The translations under genes and the position numbers were made by a program. From contig JAIPES010000010.1 in NCBI GenBank assembly GCA_021737045.1, positions 1 through 53,602 on the forward strand: DNA of 53,602 bases. The letters are read 5' to 3'. Source of the stretch: Desulfobacteraceae bacterium (GTDB lineage: Bacteria > Desulfobacterota > Desulfobacteria > Desulfobacterales > Desulfosalsimonadaceae). Below, piece by piece: positions 17,424-25,536 of the stretch. The notes beneath the pieces are model-generated. The model ran no database searches and was not told the DNA's origin. It was given only the letters and a program-made list of their open reading frames with translations. Every line of letters begins with the position of its first letter. The stretch's first letter is position 1.

Positions 17424-17591
17424 ATCCCGGCATGGGCAGTACGATAGCCGGGCCGGATCTTAATCGTTGATGTTTTTCCTATCGGACAGGCCGGACTGTT
17501 CTTTAGGTGTCGTCTGAAAAATTTTACAATAACCTGGATCGGCGGGCAATTCAGCGCTTTTGCGGAAACGGTTTTCAGCAGGCGGGCTTTT

Positions 17592-17631
17592 AAAAATCCC
17601 GGCAGGACGGAACTCCTTCCGCCCTGCCGGG
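17592..17631 (-). terminator. Rho-independent terminator of the LysM gene
   Basis: CCCGGCAGGACGGAA (17598-17612) and TTCCGCCCTGCCGGG (17617-17631) form a long GC-rich stem with one mismatch and a four-base loop. On the minus strand it is followed by ATTTTTAAAA, giving the U-tract. It lies 29 bases beyond the LysM stop codon. Confidence 0.85.
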
Positions 17632-17659
17632 AAAAAAAGAAAGCATTCGTCGGATGCGT

Positions 17660-18682
17660 TTATTTAAAGGCCTGCAGCGGCATACCGGCCTTAAGATCTT
17701 CCTTTGAGTCCGTGATCAGTACGGTGGCCGTGTTGTCTTCGGTGTGGAGCACCAGCAGGGTGCCGATCTCCTCGTTGGTCAGATATTTCGGGGAATCCGG
17801 ACCCCAGTCCGGGTCAGTGTTGACCTCGAAAAGAATCGTGTACTGCTGGCCGACTTCAATGCCGTCGTCCCGGCCCTTGTTGATAAAGGCAATGGTGTCT
17901 TGACCAATGAAATTCCAGTCCTCTTCTGATTTCATGAGATTGGCGTTTAGATTTTCAATGCCGGGTTTAAGCCGGATGTCTGCCTTGCGATCCATCAGGG
18001 GCATTATTTTGTCGTTTTTTTGAATGTCCCGAAATGCCTTTACGATTCTGCCTGCGGCAAATTCCGATTGGGAATCCGTGATTTCTATGACTCCGGTGAG
18101 CAGGTACTGATCTCCGATATATTGATCAGTGGAAGGATCGTCAACAGCGCCTTTCATGCGGCATATCAGGTATTTTTCCCCCTTGACGATGTTTCCGTCG
18201 GCTTCCGGCCGGAGGTAGATCTTGTCACCGGGGCTTAACAGGTTATAATCATGGCGTTCAAGTGAGAGCGTCCCCAGTGTTTCAACAGGTTGCTTGCGGA
18301 TAAATCCAACTTCCCGGATCGGGGTATAAGTGAAATATTGTTCTTTTTCCTCCCGGGCGGGTTCGGTTTCCAGCCTTTTTTTATCTCCAAAGCTTTTTTT
18401 GTATATCCGGATTTTCTGGCCCGGGTAGATCCAGTGCGGATTGGGGATCTGTGGGTTGTAGTGCCATAAATCCGGCCACTGCCAGGGAGAGTCTGAAAAC
18501 GCTTCAGACAGATCCCACAGGGTGTCGCCCTTTTGGACCGTGTAGTAAAAACCGGTTTCTGTTTCAATGATGTGCTTTTCAATGCCGGCGTTTGCTGATG
18601 CAAAGAAAAACATCACGAGTGCCGCGCACAGACCGGCGGTTACAAGTTTCCGGATTCGCCTGGATTTGGATTGCGTTCTCAT
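17660..18682 (-). CDS. LysM-domain secreted protein
   Basis: The 340-residue product has a signal peptide (basic RTQSKSRRIRKL then a hydrophobic core ending FFASANA, about residue 32) and a LysM domain at roughly 45-95 (YYTVQKGDTLWDLSEAF ... PHWIYPGQKIRIY). LysM binds peptidoglycan glycan chains, so the protein should sit in the periplasm. The remaining 240 residues resemble the LysM-plus-beta-domain proteins common in Desulfobacterota, of unknown role. The ATG at 18682 is chosen because AAGGGGCAGGG precedes it and the signal peptide starts there; the longer upstream frame is not conserved-looking. Confidence 0.85.
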   Translation of the reverse strand: MRTQSKSRRIRKLVTAGLCAALVMFFFASANAGIEKHIIETETGFYYTVQKGDTLWDLSEAFSDSPWQWPDLWHYNPQIPNPHWIYPGQKIRIYKKSFGDKKRLETEPAREEKEQYFTYTPIREVGFIRKQPVETLGTLSLERHDYNLLSPGDKIYLRPEADGNIVKGEKYLICRMKGAVDDPSTDQYIGDQYLLTGVIEITDSQSEFAAGRIVKAFRDIQKNDKIMPLMDRKADIRLKPGIENLNANLMKSEEDWNFIGQDTIAFINKGRDDGIEVGQQYTILFEVNTDPDWGPDSPKYLTNEEIGTLLVLHTEDNTATVLITDSKEDLKAGMPLQAFK

Positions 18683-18778
18683 GCCCTGCCCCTTGTGGTG
18701 GTTAACGGGTTTTTCCGGAAGTGATTTTACAACCACTTCCAACAATGTAAAAGAAAAAAGGTTGGAAATGGGCTTTTT

Positions 18779-18799
18779 TTTATGAGAAATTCTCATAAA
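18779..18799. promoter_or_regulatory. Perfect palindrome, candidate operator of the LysM gene
   Basis: TTTATGAGAA-A-TTCTCATAAA is a perfect 21-base inverted repeat. It lies just downstream of the start point predicted from the adjacent promoter (about +4 to +24), the position of a classical repressor site. The stem is AT-rich, so a DNA-binding site is likelier than an RNA terminator. The regulator is unknown. Confidence 0.5.
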
Positions 18800-18809
18800 T
18801 GCCTGTTTA

Positions 18810-18838
18810 TGTTTAAAGGATTTTTGTTTGGATGTCAA
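18810..18838 (-). promoter_or_regulatory. Sigma-70 promoter of the LysM gene
   Basis: On the minus strand TTGACA (plus coordinates 18833-18838) and TAAACA (18810-18815) are 17 bases apart. The promoter lies in the gap between the kinase stop and the LysM start and would give a leader of about 120 bases that carries the palindrome at 18779-18799. Confidence 0.65.
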
Positions 18839-18855
18839 GTGCCGGATCAATCCCT

Positions 18856-20415
18856 TTATTGCGGATATCCCGTAATTTCCCGGATTTCTTCGTACAATGG
18901 TTTGAGCCGGGCATACATTTTTTGATAAATGCGCCTGTATAATGCTTCATAAAGCCTCTGGTTTTCGGCAATGGGCTCAAATGTATCTCCGATACGGGTC
19001 ATGGCTTCAATTGCAGCGGGATAGTCCGGGTACAGATTCAATCCCACGGCCGTGTTGATGGCCGCTCCCAGCCCGGAGGTTTCATAAATATGCGGCCTGG
19101 ATGCCGGCAGGTTGAAAACATCTGCAGTGACCTGCATGGCATTGCGGCTCTGGGAACCGCCCCCGGAAACCCGCAGCTGCCGGATGGGCGTTTTGGTCCG
19201 TTTTTCAATGCGCTCCTTTCCTTCGCGCAGGGCATAGGCCAGGCCTTCCAGGATGGCGCGGTACACGTGGCCGCGGGAATGGATGTCGCCGAACCCGATG
19301 ATGCTGCCCTTGGCCTCGGGGCCGGGCATTTTGATGCCGGGAGTCCAGTAAGGCTGGAGCATCAGTCCCATGCATCCGGGGGCAATGTCGTCAATCAGGC
19401 GGTCGAACAGCGCTTCTGCATCCACGCCCAGGTTTTGTGCCTTTTGCTTTTCTTTGTGCCCGAATTCGTTTTTAAACCAGCTGACCATCCAATAGCCGCG
19501 GAAAATCTGCACTTCAAGGGAATGATGGCCCGGAATGGCAGACGGGTAGGGCGGGATCAGGGATATGGGCTCTACATAGCGATTATGGGTCACATTGATG
19601 GTGGCCGTGGTGCCGTAGCTGATGCATCCGGTTTGCGCATCCATGCTGCCCGAGCCGATAACCTCGCAGGCCTTGTCCGCGGCCGCGGCAACAACCGGCA
19701 GTCCCTCGGGAATTCCTGTATGCCGGGCGGCTGTGGCGCTAATCAATCCAAGACGGCCGCCCGGCGGGATCAGCCGGGGCAGCATGTCCGGGTCAACGGG
19801 CAGGGCCCGCCATTTCCAGTCCGAATTTCCGGCCCAGGCAAGGCGCTTGTAGTCAAACGGCAGATATGCCACCTGACAGCCCACGGAATCGGAAAATTCC
19901 CCGGTGAGCCGGTAGGTGAGATACCCGGACAAAAGCAGATACTTGTGGGTCTTTTCCCAGATTTCCGGCTGATGGGCTTGCAGCCAGTTGGCCTCGGCTT
20001 CCTGCTGAAAATAGGCCACGGTGCTGGATAGGCCTGCAACCTTGAAAAGCAGGCCCCAGAGTCCGCCCACAGGCGGGGGATTCATTGCTCTGCGCTGATC
20101 CAGCCACAGGATTGCAGGCCGCAGTGGGCGGCCGTTTTTATCCACGTTGATCACGGTCCCCCGCTGGGTGGTAACCGAGACACCGGCAAGGCGCTTTCGC
20201 TCGATTTTTTTTTCACTCCACAATCCCTGGCAGGCCCGGCCGAGCAGTTCCCAGTACATTTCCGGGTCCTGTTCGGCCCAGCCCGGTTTTTCGGAAAAAT
20301 ACGGGGTGAACGGGATTTTGACAATGGCCTGCATCCGGCCGGAGAGGTCAAATGCCATGGCTTTTATGCTCTGGGTGCCGTTGTCAATGGTGAGCAAAAG
20401 ATCCTTGGTGGTCAT
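18856..20415 (-). CDS. FGGY-family carbohydrate kinase
   Basis: The 519-residue protein belongs to the FGGY sugar/polyol kinases, which phosphorylate their substrate with ATP in the cytoplasm. Visible motifs are the N-terminal [13 protein letters not shown], the VTTQRGT strand, the ILWLDQRR segment, the probable catalytic Asp in [15 protein letters not shown], and the adenine-binding region [20 protein letters not shown]. The substrate cannot be deduced; the protein has no transport or isomerase gene next to it. It differs from the glycerol kinase signature, so a xylulose/erythritol-type or unknown substrate is more likely. Transcribed divergently from aroF. Confidence 0.88.
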   Translation of the reverse strand: MTTKDLLLTIDNGTQSIKAMAFDLSGRMQAIVKIPFTPYFSEKPGWAEQDPEMYWELLGRACQGLWSEKKIERKRLAGVSVTTQRGTVINVDKNGRPLRPAILWLDQRRAMNPPPVGGLWGLLFKVAGLSSTVAYFQQEAEANWLQAHQPEIWEKTHKYLLLSGYLTYRLTGEFSDSVGCQVAYLPFDYKRLAWAGNSDWKWRALPVDPDMLPRLIPPGGRLGLISATAARHTGIPEGLPVVAAAADKACEVIGSGSMDAQTGCISYGTTATINVTHNRYVEPISLIPPYPSAIPGHHSLEVQIFRGYWMVSWFKNEFGHKEKQKAQNLGVDAEALFDRLIDDIAPGCMGLMLQPYWTPGIKMPGPEAKGSIIGFGDIHSRGHVYRAILEGLAYALREGKERIEKRTKTPIRQLRVSGGGSQSRNAMQVTADVFNLPASRPHIYETSGLGAAINTAVGLNLYPDYPAAIEAMTRIGDTFEPIAENQRLYEALYRRIYQKMYARLKPLYEEIREITGYPQ

Positions 20416-20457
20416 GGCCGCCTCCGTGGGGGGATCACGATCATGTGGTATTTTTCC

Positions 20458-20486
20458 TTGACGCGGATCCGGTTTTTGCCTATAGC
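20458..20486 (+). promoter_or_regulatory. Sigma-70 promoter of the aroF leader
   Basis: TTGACG (20458-20463) and TATAGC (20481-20486) are 17 bases apart. Transcription would begin near 20493, about 60 bases before the leader peptide and about 276 bases before aroF, leaving a long untranslated leader as expected for an attenuated biosynthetic operon. Confidence 0.65.
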
Positions 20487-20552
20487 ATGAAAAACAGCGG
20501 ACTTTTACCGACCGGATGACCGGTTCGTTCTGAAATTCGACAATAGCTTATC

Positions 20553-20654
20553 ATGGACATGTTCGACAATCATAATTTCGTTTGGTCCTTTTTTTGGCGC
20601 TGGTGGTCCAAGGCCGAGCAGGCGGGGTATGCCCTTCGGCCGGTGCCGCTGTAA
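20553..20654 (+). CDS. Phe/Trp-rich leader peptide of the aroF-aroB operon
   Basis: A 33-codon frame starts at ATG 20553 (or the second ATG at 20559) and ends at TAA 20652. Its centre reads FVWSFFWRWW; in all it has four Phe, four Trp and one Tyr out of 33 residues, a composition far outside chance. It lies between a good promoter and a strong terminator hairpin directly ahead of DAHP synthase. This is the layout of classical ribosome-mediated attenuation, in which a ribosome stalled at scarce Phe or Trp codons changes the fold of the leader RNA. The weak point is that no clear Shine-Dalgarno precedes the start. Function is inferred. Confidence 0.75.
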   Translation: MDMFDNHNFVWSFFWRWWSKAEQAGYALRPVPL

Positions 20655-20664
20655 AGCCGCCGGC
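20612..20664 (+). promoter_or_regulatory. Alternative stems in the aroF leader RNA
   Basis: GGCCGA (20612-20617) can pair with TCGGCC (20636-20641), enclosing a small GGG/CCC stem. GCCGG (20639-20643) can instead pair with CCGGC (20660-20664). The two stems exclude each other because they share 20639-20641. The first begins six bases after the last Trp codon of the leader peptide, where a stalled ribosome would mask or free it. The exact antiterminator partner of the terminator arm was not identified by eye. Confidence 0.5.
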
Positions 20665-20682
20665 AAAAGTTGACACGCAGAC

Positions 20683-20720
20683 AAACCGTGGGGCCCCGTC
20701 GGGCTTCACGGTTTTTTTGT
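20683..20720 (+). terminator. Attenuator-type rho-independent terminator before aroF
   Basis: AAACCGTG (20683-20690) pairs with CACGGTTT (20707-20714), and GCCC (20693-20696) with GGGC (20701-20704); the stem runs straight into seven T residues and further T-rich sequence. A terminator 50 bases upstream of the aroF start and downstream of the promoter would stop most transcripts unless an alternative fold forms. Confidence 0.85.
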
Positions 20721-20768
20721 TTTTGGGGGAAAAGTTTTTACCAGTGATATGAGACAGGAGGAAAAACC

Positions 20769-21779
20769 ATGCTGATCGTCATGCGGCAGGATGCCACACA
20801 GGAGCAGATTGATGCGGTCATTGGCATTATCGAGGAAAAAGGCTGCCGGGCCCGGCCCATTCCAGGCGGAGAAAGGGTTTCCATCGGGATTTTATACAAC
20901 AAGGGCCCCCTGGATCAAGCCGGTTTTCAGGCCCTTGCCGGGGTTAAGGAGGCCATTGCCGTAACCCGTCCATACAAATTGGTCAGCCGGGAGGTAAAGC
21001 CCCATGACACAATTGTTAGGGTGGGCAATACAGAAATCGGGGGCAGCGGCCTATCCATTATCGGCGGGCCGTGCGCGGTGGAAAGCGAATCACTGGCCAT
21101 GGCAACGGCCGAACACGTGAAAAAGGCCGGGGCCGACATTTTCCGGGGCGGCGCGTTTAAGCCCCGCACGTCGCCTTACGCTTTCCAGGGCCTGGGCGAA
21201 GAGGGGCTGAAAATCCTGGCAAAGGTACGTGAAACGTTTGACATGCCCGTGGTCACGGAGGTTTTGGACCTGGAGCATTTTGACATGGTGGAGCAATATG
21301 CCGATATCGTCCAGATCGGAACCCGAAACATGCAGAATTTCAGCCTTCTGCGCCGGGCCGGGGAGTCAAAAAAACCGGTGATGTTAAAGCGCGGCATGTC
21401 GGCCACAGTGGATGAATGGCTCATGGCCGCAGAATATATTATGTCCGAAGGAAACGAAAATATCATTTTGTGTGAGCGAGGGGTGCGAACCTTTGTGCGT
21501 CACAGCCGAAACACCCTGGATTTTTCGGCGATCCCCGTGGTCCGGCGGGAAAGTCACCTGCCGGTGATCATTGACCCGAGCCATGCCGCCGGATACCGGG
21601 ACCAGGTTCTGCCCCTGGCCAGGGCCGCGGCGGCCGTGGGTGCCCACGGGCTCATGGTGGAGGTCCATGATATGCCCGATTTTGCTCAGTGCGACGGGGG
21701 CCAGTCGCTGTACCCGGATCAGTTTGCGCTTATGTGCCGGCAGGCAAGGGCCATCTGCGATATTTTTGCTTCCTCCTGA
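20769..21779 (+). CDS. aroF: 3-deoxy-7-phosphoheptulonate synthase (DAHP synthase)
   Basis: The enzyme joins phosphoenolpyruvate and erythrose 4-phosphate in the first step of the shikimate pathway. The 336-residue protein is of the type I-beta class: an N-terminal ferredoxin-like domain of about 70 residues ([18 protein letters not shown]), which binds Tyr or Phe as feedback inhibitor in relatives such as Thermotoga, then the TIM barrel with GPCAVES at 100-106 (metal Cys 102) and [11 protein letters not shown] near the end. AGGAG lies upstream of the ATG. It heads an operon with aroB and seems controlled by the attenuator upstream. Confidence 0.95.
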   Translation: MLIVMRQDATQEQIDAVIGIIEEKGCRARPIPGGERVSIGILYNKGPLDQAGFQALAGVKEAIAVTRPYKLVSREVKPHDTIVRVGNTEIGGSGLSIIGGPCAVESESLAMATAEHVKKAGADIFRGGAFKPRTSPYAFQGLGEEGLKILAKVRETFDMPVVTEVLDLEHFDMVEQYADIVQIGTRNMQNFSLLRRAGESKKPVMLKRGMSATVDEWLMAAEYIMSEGNENIILCERGVRTFVRHSRNTLDFSAIPVVRRESHLPVIIDPSHAAGYRDQVLPLARAAAAVGAHGLMVEVHDMPDFAQCDGGQSLYPDQFALMCRQARAICDIFASS

Positions 21780-21810
21780 ACGCAATTTGGGTATTTGAAA
21801 AGAGGTGGTA

Positions 21811-22836
21811 ATGAAGCGTCTTGAAATTGCCGGCCAGGCCGGGGTCTCGCAAATCCTGGTGGGGGAGCGCCTGGAAAACGCAGGCGCGTATCTGCCTGAA
21901 AATACGCGTGTGATTGTGATCACCGATGAAACCGTTAACCGGCTTTACGGTCAAAAAATGCCGGATGCAGAGCGCATTGTCATCGGCTGCGGCGAGGCGG
22001 CCAAGACCCTGGATACGGCGGCGTTTATCTACCGGCGGTTAATTGAGCTGGAAGCAGACCGCAGCGTGTTTTTGCTTGGGGTGGGAGGGGGCATTGTGTG
22101 CGACATTGCCGGTTTTGTGGCTGCCACCTATCTGCGGGGCGTGCGGTTTGGCAGTGCCGCCACCACCCTGCTGGCCCAGGTGGATGCCAGCGTGGGCGGC
22201 AAGACCGGGGTCAACCTGGACGGCTACAAAAACATGGTGGGGGTTTTTCATCAGCCCGGGTTTGTCATATGCGACCCGCACCTTTTGAAAACCCTGCCCG
22301 GCCATGAGGTGGTTTCCGGGTTTGCTGAAATTATCAAGCATGCCGCCATAGCCGATGCCGGCTATTTCGGCCGCCTGGAAACCCGTGCCGAAGAGGCCAT
22401 GGCCCTGACGCCGGATGTCATCGAGCAGATTGTTTATGACTCCGTTGTGATCAAATCCGATATTGTCAACCGTGACGAACGGGAGAAAGGCGAGCGGCGG
22501 AAACTCAATTTCGGCCACACTTTGGGCCACGCCATTGAAAAAACCATTGGGTGCAGCCACGGTCAGGCCGTAAGCGCGGGCATGGTTGCTGCCGCCCGGT
22601 TGTCTGTGAAAAAAGGGTTGCTGTGCGAATCTGATATGCAGCGCCTTTCTGATTTGCTGGCGTGCTTCGGCCTTCCGGTTTCCCTGCCTGCGGATCCGGC
22701 CGCGGTTTACGACGCTCTGGTCCGGGACAAAAAGCGGGAGGCGGATTTTATCTGGTTTGTTCTGCTTTCGGCCATTGGGGATTGCATGGTTTCACCTGTT
22801 GCCCTGACGGAGCTGCAAGCCGTGCTTGACCTGTAA
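21811..22836 (+). CDS. aroB: 3-dehydroquinate synthase
   Basis: AroB cyclises DAHP to 3-dehydroquinate, the second shikimate step, so it acts directly on the AroF product. The 341-residue protein has the NAD-binding GVGGGIVCDIAGFVAATYLRG-type loop, the VDASVGGKTGVN motif and the zinc ligands in NFGHTLGHAIE. AGAGG lies five bases before the ATG at 21811; a GTG two codons earlier is less likely. The gene ends eight bases from the convergent regulator gene, with no terminator visible. Confidence 0.95.
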   Translation: MKRLEIAGQAGVSQILVGERLENAGAYLPENTRVIVITDETVNRLYGQKMPDAERIVIGCGEAAKTLDTAAFIYRRLIELEADRSVFLLGVGGGIVCDIAGFVAATYLRGVRFGSAATTLLAQVDASVGGKTGVNLDGYKNMVGVFHQPGFVICDPHLLKTLPGHEVVSGFAEIIKHAAIADAGYFGRLETRAEEAMALTPDVIEQIVYDSVVIKSDIVNRDEREKGERRKLNFGHTLGHAIEKTIGCSHGQAVSAGMVAAARLSVKKGLLCESDMQRLSDLLACFGLPVSLPADPAAVYDALVRDKKREADFIWFVLLSAIGDCMVSPVALTELQAVLDL

Positions 22837-22843
22837 CAGATTC

Positions 22844-23125
22844 TTATCTGACCTCAAACCTGGGACTCTGGATGCGCTGGTTTTTGCATTCCGGACAACG
22901 GCCCGGCCGGGTGACCCGGTTGCGGCTGCCGAACACAAATCCGCAGACCAGGCACCGGGCGGGCTGAGTGTGAAGTTTTTTGCCCTGGGAGGCAACGCTT
23001 TTGCCCACATGGGGCAGGTGGGCATAGACTTCTTTTTCGCTGATGCCCAGTTCCCGGGAAAGATCTCTGGCATCACAGAGTCCCTGTTCCAGAATCGCGA
23101 TGATCTGCTGTCGAATGGTTGTCAT
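22844..23125 (-). CDS. Small HTH/zinc-ribbon transcriptional regulator (COG3357-like)
   Basis: The 93-residue protein has an N-terminal helix-turn-helix (TIRQQIIAILEQG, ARDLSRELGISEKEVYAHL) followed by a four-cysteine zinc ribbon (CLVC ... CPEC). This matches a family of predicted transcriptional regulators with an HTH fused to a Zn-ribbon, without a known target. The ATG at 23125 is preceded by AGGATC; a frame that is open further upstream has no support. A heptameric repeat array directly precedes its ribosome-binding site. Confidence 0.75.
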   Translation of the reverse strand: MTTIRQQIIAILEQGLCDARDLSRELGISEKEVYAHLPHVGKSVASQGKKLHTQPARCLVCGFVFGSRNRVTRPGRCPECKNQRIQSPRFEVR

Positions 23126-23131
23126 GATCCT

Positions 23132-23166
23132 AAGGGTAAAGGCCAAAGGGCAAAGGTGCAAGAAAG
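23132..23166 (-). repeat. Heptameric tandem repeat, five units, before the HTH/Zn-ribbon gene
   Basis: Read on the minus strand the units are CTTTCTT, GCACCTT, TGCCCTT, TGGCCTT, TACCCTT, followed at once by AGGATC and the ATG. The period is exactly 7 bases with NNNCCTT as the most conserved part; the outermost unit is degenerate. The same position relative to a start codon is taken by different heptamers at 28475-28544 and 44459-44500. Confidence 0.7.
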
Positions 23167-23309
23167 AAAATCCTACAGAAACAAAACGGTTTACCTGGAT
23201 TAAGGCTTCGCGATGCGGCCGGTTGCTGAGAGTTTGCGATTTTATGCTTTTCAGGGGCAGGCCGGATGTATTATGAATAAAAAAACCGAAAGTCGGGACA
23301 GGGGAGACC

Positions 23310-24257
23310 ATGACGTTGATTTCCAGGCTTTTCAGTGAGTGCCGGTCCATTAAAAGCCGCCTGCTGGGTTTTCCCCCCAAAAAGGTGCTGGTGCTCGAAG
23401 GCGGGGGCATGCGCGGCATTTTTTTGGTTGGCGTGCTTCAGGCTTTTTTGGAGCGGGGCTATTATCCGTGGCGTGCCATTATCGGAACTTCTGCAGGCGC
23501 CCTGATCGGGGCGGCATATGCCGCCCGGCAAATCCACCTTGCCCGGGACGCGTTTTTCTCTGAACTGCTGACCGGCCGGTTTATCCGGATGAGCAATATT
23601 TTCAGGCCGGAAAAGCACGTCTTGAACCTGGATTGGCTGGTGGATCAGTTCATTGCCGGACCTGAACCGCTTCATGTTCGACGGCTGCGCAGCATGGGAT
23701 GTCCCCTGTGGATTGCCGCTACCCGGTTTTATGAAGACGCACCCCCGGAACCCGTGTATCTGGGAAGCCAAGACCATGATATCCCGAAGGCATTAAAGGC
23801 TTCGTCGGCCATTCCGTTTTTGTACCGCAATTTTGTCTCCTACGGCGGACATCAGTTGATGGACGGAAGTGTCTGCAATCCCCTGCCGTACAAAAAGGCG
23901 CTGGAACTGGGCTTTGCGGAAAAAGACATTCTCGTGGTGGCCACCCGCCCCCGGGGATATCGAAAGGAGCGGGAATCCTTCTGGGTCAAGATGTTATATG
24001 AATCCTATTACAAAAAGGATCGCTATCAGCATCTGATTGCCGCCCTGGATCGTCACTGGGGGACATACAATCAACTCCTGGATGATCTGGAGACCCGGCA
24101 CCGCATTGATGTGATTTATCCGCCGTCTGATTTCCGGGTCCATCGCCTGACCCGAAGCGAGGAAAAGATCCTGGAGGGTTTTGAGCAAGGGGTCACCGCA
24201 GCCAGAAACTTTTTATACCAACGCTGCAGTTCGGATTTTCCGGAACCTGCGGCATAA
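23310..24257 (+). CDS. Patatin-like phospholipase
   Basis: The 315-residue protein is a patatin-family acyl hydrolase with a Ser-Asp dyad. Motifs are the oxyanion hole GGGMRG at residues 31-36, the nucleophile elbow GTSAG at 59-63 (Ser 61) and the DG pair at 185-186. It resembles the bacterial YjjU/YlbK-like group. No signal peptide is seen, so it likely acts at the cytoplasmic side of the membrane or on intracellular lipids. GGGGAG precedes the ATG. The substrate is not known. Confidence 0.9.
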   Translation: MTLISRLFSECRSIKSRLLGFPPKKVLVLEGGGMRGIFLVGVLQAFLERGYYPWRAIIGTSAGALIGAAYAARQIHLARDAFFSELLTGRFIRMSNIFRPEKHVLNLDWLVDQFIAGPEPLHVRRLRSMGCPLWIAATRFYEDAPPEPVYLGSQDHDIPKALKASSAIPFLYRNFVSYGGHQLMDGSVCNPLPYKKALELGFAEKDILVVATRPRGYRKERESFWVKMLYESYYKKDRYQHLIAALDRHWGTYNQLLDDLETRHRIDVIYPPSDFRVHRLTRSEEKILEGFEQGVTAARNFLYQRCSSDFPEPAA

Positions 24258-24288
24258 ACTTGCATTGATTGGAAAGGAAAGACAAGCA

Positions 24289-25536
24289 ATGGGTTTGTTT
24301 CGCATATTTTCCGGAAAAACCCCGGAGGGACATGAAGAAAAAGGCGATGAATGTTATCGAAACGCCGCCTATGGGGAAGCCCGGATCGAATTTGAAAAGG
24401 CATTGAATAAAATCAAAACCCGGCATCCGGAAAAAACCCACCTGCTTGACCGGATTGCGCAAAAGCATCAAGCGGCCAGCGAGGCACTGGCGCAAAACCA
24501 TGTGGAAAATGCCCGGGCCCTGGCTGAAGCCGGGGATCCCAGGGAAGCTGCTGAATTCTATGAACTGGCCATGGGCCTGACGGAAAATGCCGCAACCCGG
24601 GAAAAGATCCGGCAGGAATTATCCGGCCTTGTCCGGGGAGGAAAAGAAATGGGCCGGTATGCTGAACCGCAATATTCCGATTCAGCGGCAGAGCCGGATT
24701 TGTCCGGCGGGCCCGGGCAATTTGACACAGACGAGGCGGATATGTTTGCTGTGCTCTGCCACGCGCTTCCCGAAGAGACTGCAGTAGAATACCGCTCCTA
24801 TGGGGATGCCTTTGTCCGGGGATATACCGCATTGAATCAGGGTGATTTTTCAAAGGCTGTCACCGAGCTTTCCGCGGCCATGGAGCAAAACCCCGGCAAA
24901 AATTTGATTGTCATGGAACTGGCAACGGCCTGCCTGCATGCTGAAGACCACGACAGGGCCAGGCAGTTGCTGGAAACCTGCCTGGAACATAATCCTGCGG
25001 AAATCCGGGCTTATCAGCTGCTCTGCGAATTGTTCTGGGAAAACGGGCAGTATTCCGAAGCCTGGAAACTACTGGCCGCGGCACCCGAAGAGATTCAGGA
25101 AACCCGTGACATGCAGATGCTGATGGGAGAAACCTTTTTTCAGGCCGGGGATCTGGAAAAAGCCCTGGGCATGTTCCAGGCCTGTGCCGATGCCCACGGC
25201 GAAGACGAGATCGCTTCCCGGGCCCTGGCCAAGACATTGGAGGCTTCCGGGCACGTGACAGAAGCCCGGGATACATATGCCCGGATCATGAACCAGTGTG
25301 TGTCCTGTCAACAGCGCATTGACCCCTTTATCAAGCGCCGCTTTGCCGAACTGTCCTTTCAAAGCGGCGAGACTTCAACCAAGCTGCTGGATTTGTTTTT
25401 TACCCTGGTCCAGGAGGATCCGGACAACCGGCGCGGTTATTATCAGCGAATCGGCCGGTTGTATGAAAAACAGGGCGATTCGGATCAGGCGGCGCGCTAC
25501 CTGGAACTGGCCGACCGGATGAGGCAGCAGGCGTGA
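24289..25536 (+). CDS. TPR-repeat protein
   Basis: The 415-residue protein starts at an ATG with GGAAAGGAAAG before it. It contains at least two regions of tetratricopeptide-type helical repeats: an N-terminal pair (residues 20-130, with AYGEARIEFEKALNK and REAAEFYELAMG) and a longer set from about 190 to the end (ALNQGDFSKAVTELSAAMEQ, AGDLEKALGMFQAC, QGDSDQAARYLELADRM). TPRs mediate protein contacts; no catalytic motif is seen. Its stop overlaps the next gene by four bases (GTGA), so the two are translationally coupled. Confidence 0.8.
   Translation: MGLFRIFSGKTPEGHEEKGDECYRNAAYGEARIEFEKALNKIKTRHPEKTHLLDRIAQKHQAASEALAQNHVENARALAEAGDPREAAEFYELAMGLTENAATREKIRQELSGLVRGGKEMGRYAEPQYSDSAAEPDLSGGPGQFDTDEADMFAVLCHALPEETAVEYRSYGDAFVRGYTALNQGDFSKAVTELSAAMEQNPGKNLIVMELATACLHAEDHDRARQLLETCLEHNPAEIRAYQLLCELFWENGQYSEAWKLLAAAPEEIQETRDMQMLMGETFFQAGDLEKALGMFQACADAHGEDEIASRALAKTLEASGHVTEARDTYARIMNQCVSCQQRIDPFIKRRFAELSFQSGETSTKLLDLFFTLVQEDPDNRRGYYQRIGRLYEKQGDSDQAARYLELADRMRQQA

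Noticed and set aside
17385-17597. Possible small RNA or gene in the gap upstream of the HDOD gene
   Set aside because: No start with ribosome-binding site and no promoter-terminator pair of its own was seen.
23167-23309. Promoter for the patatin gene
   Set aside because: A TATTAT word occurs but without a -35 at proper spacing or a TG-N extension; support is too weak to list.
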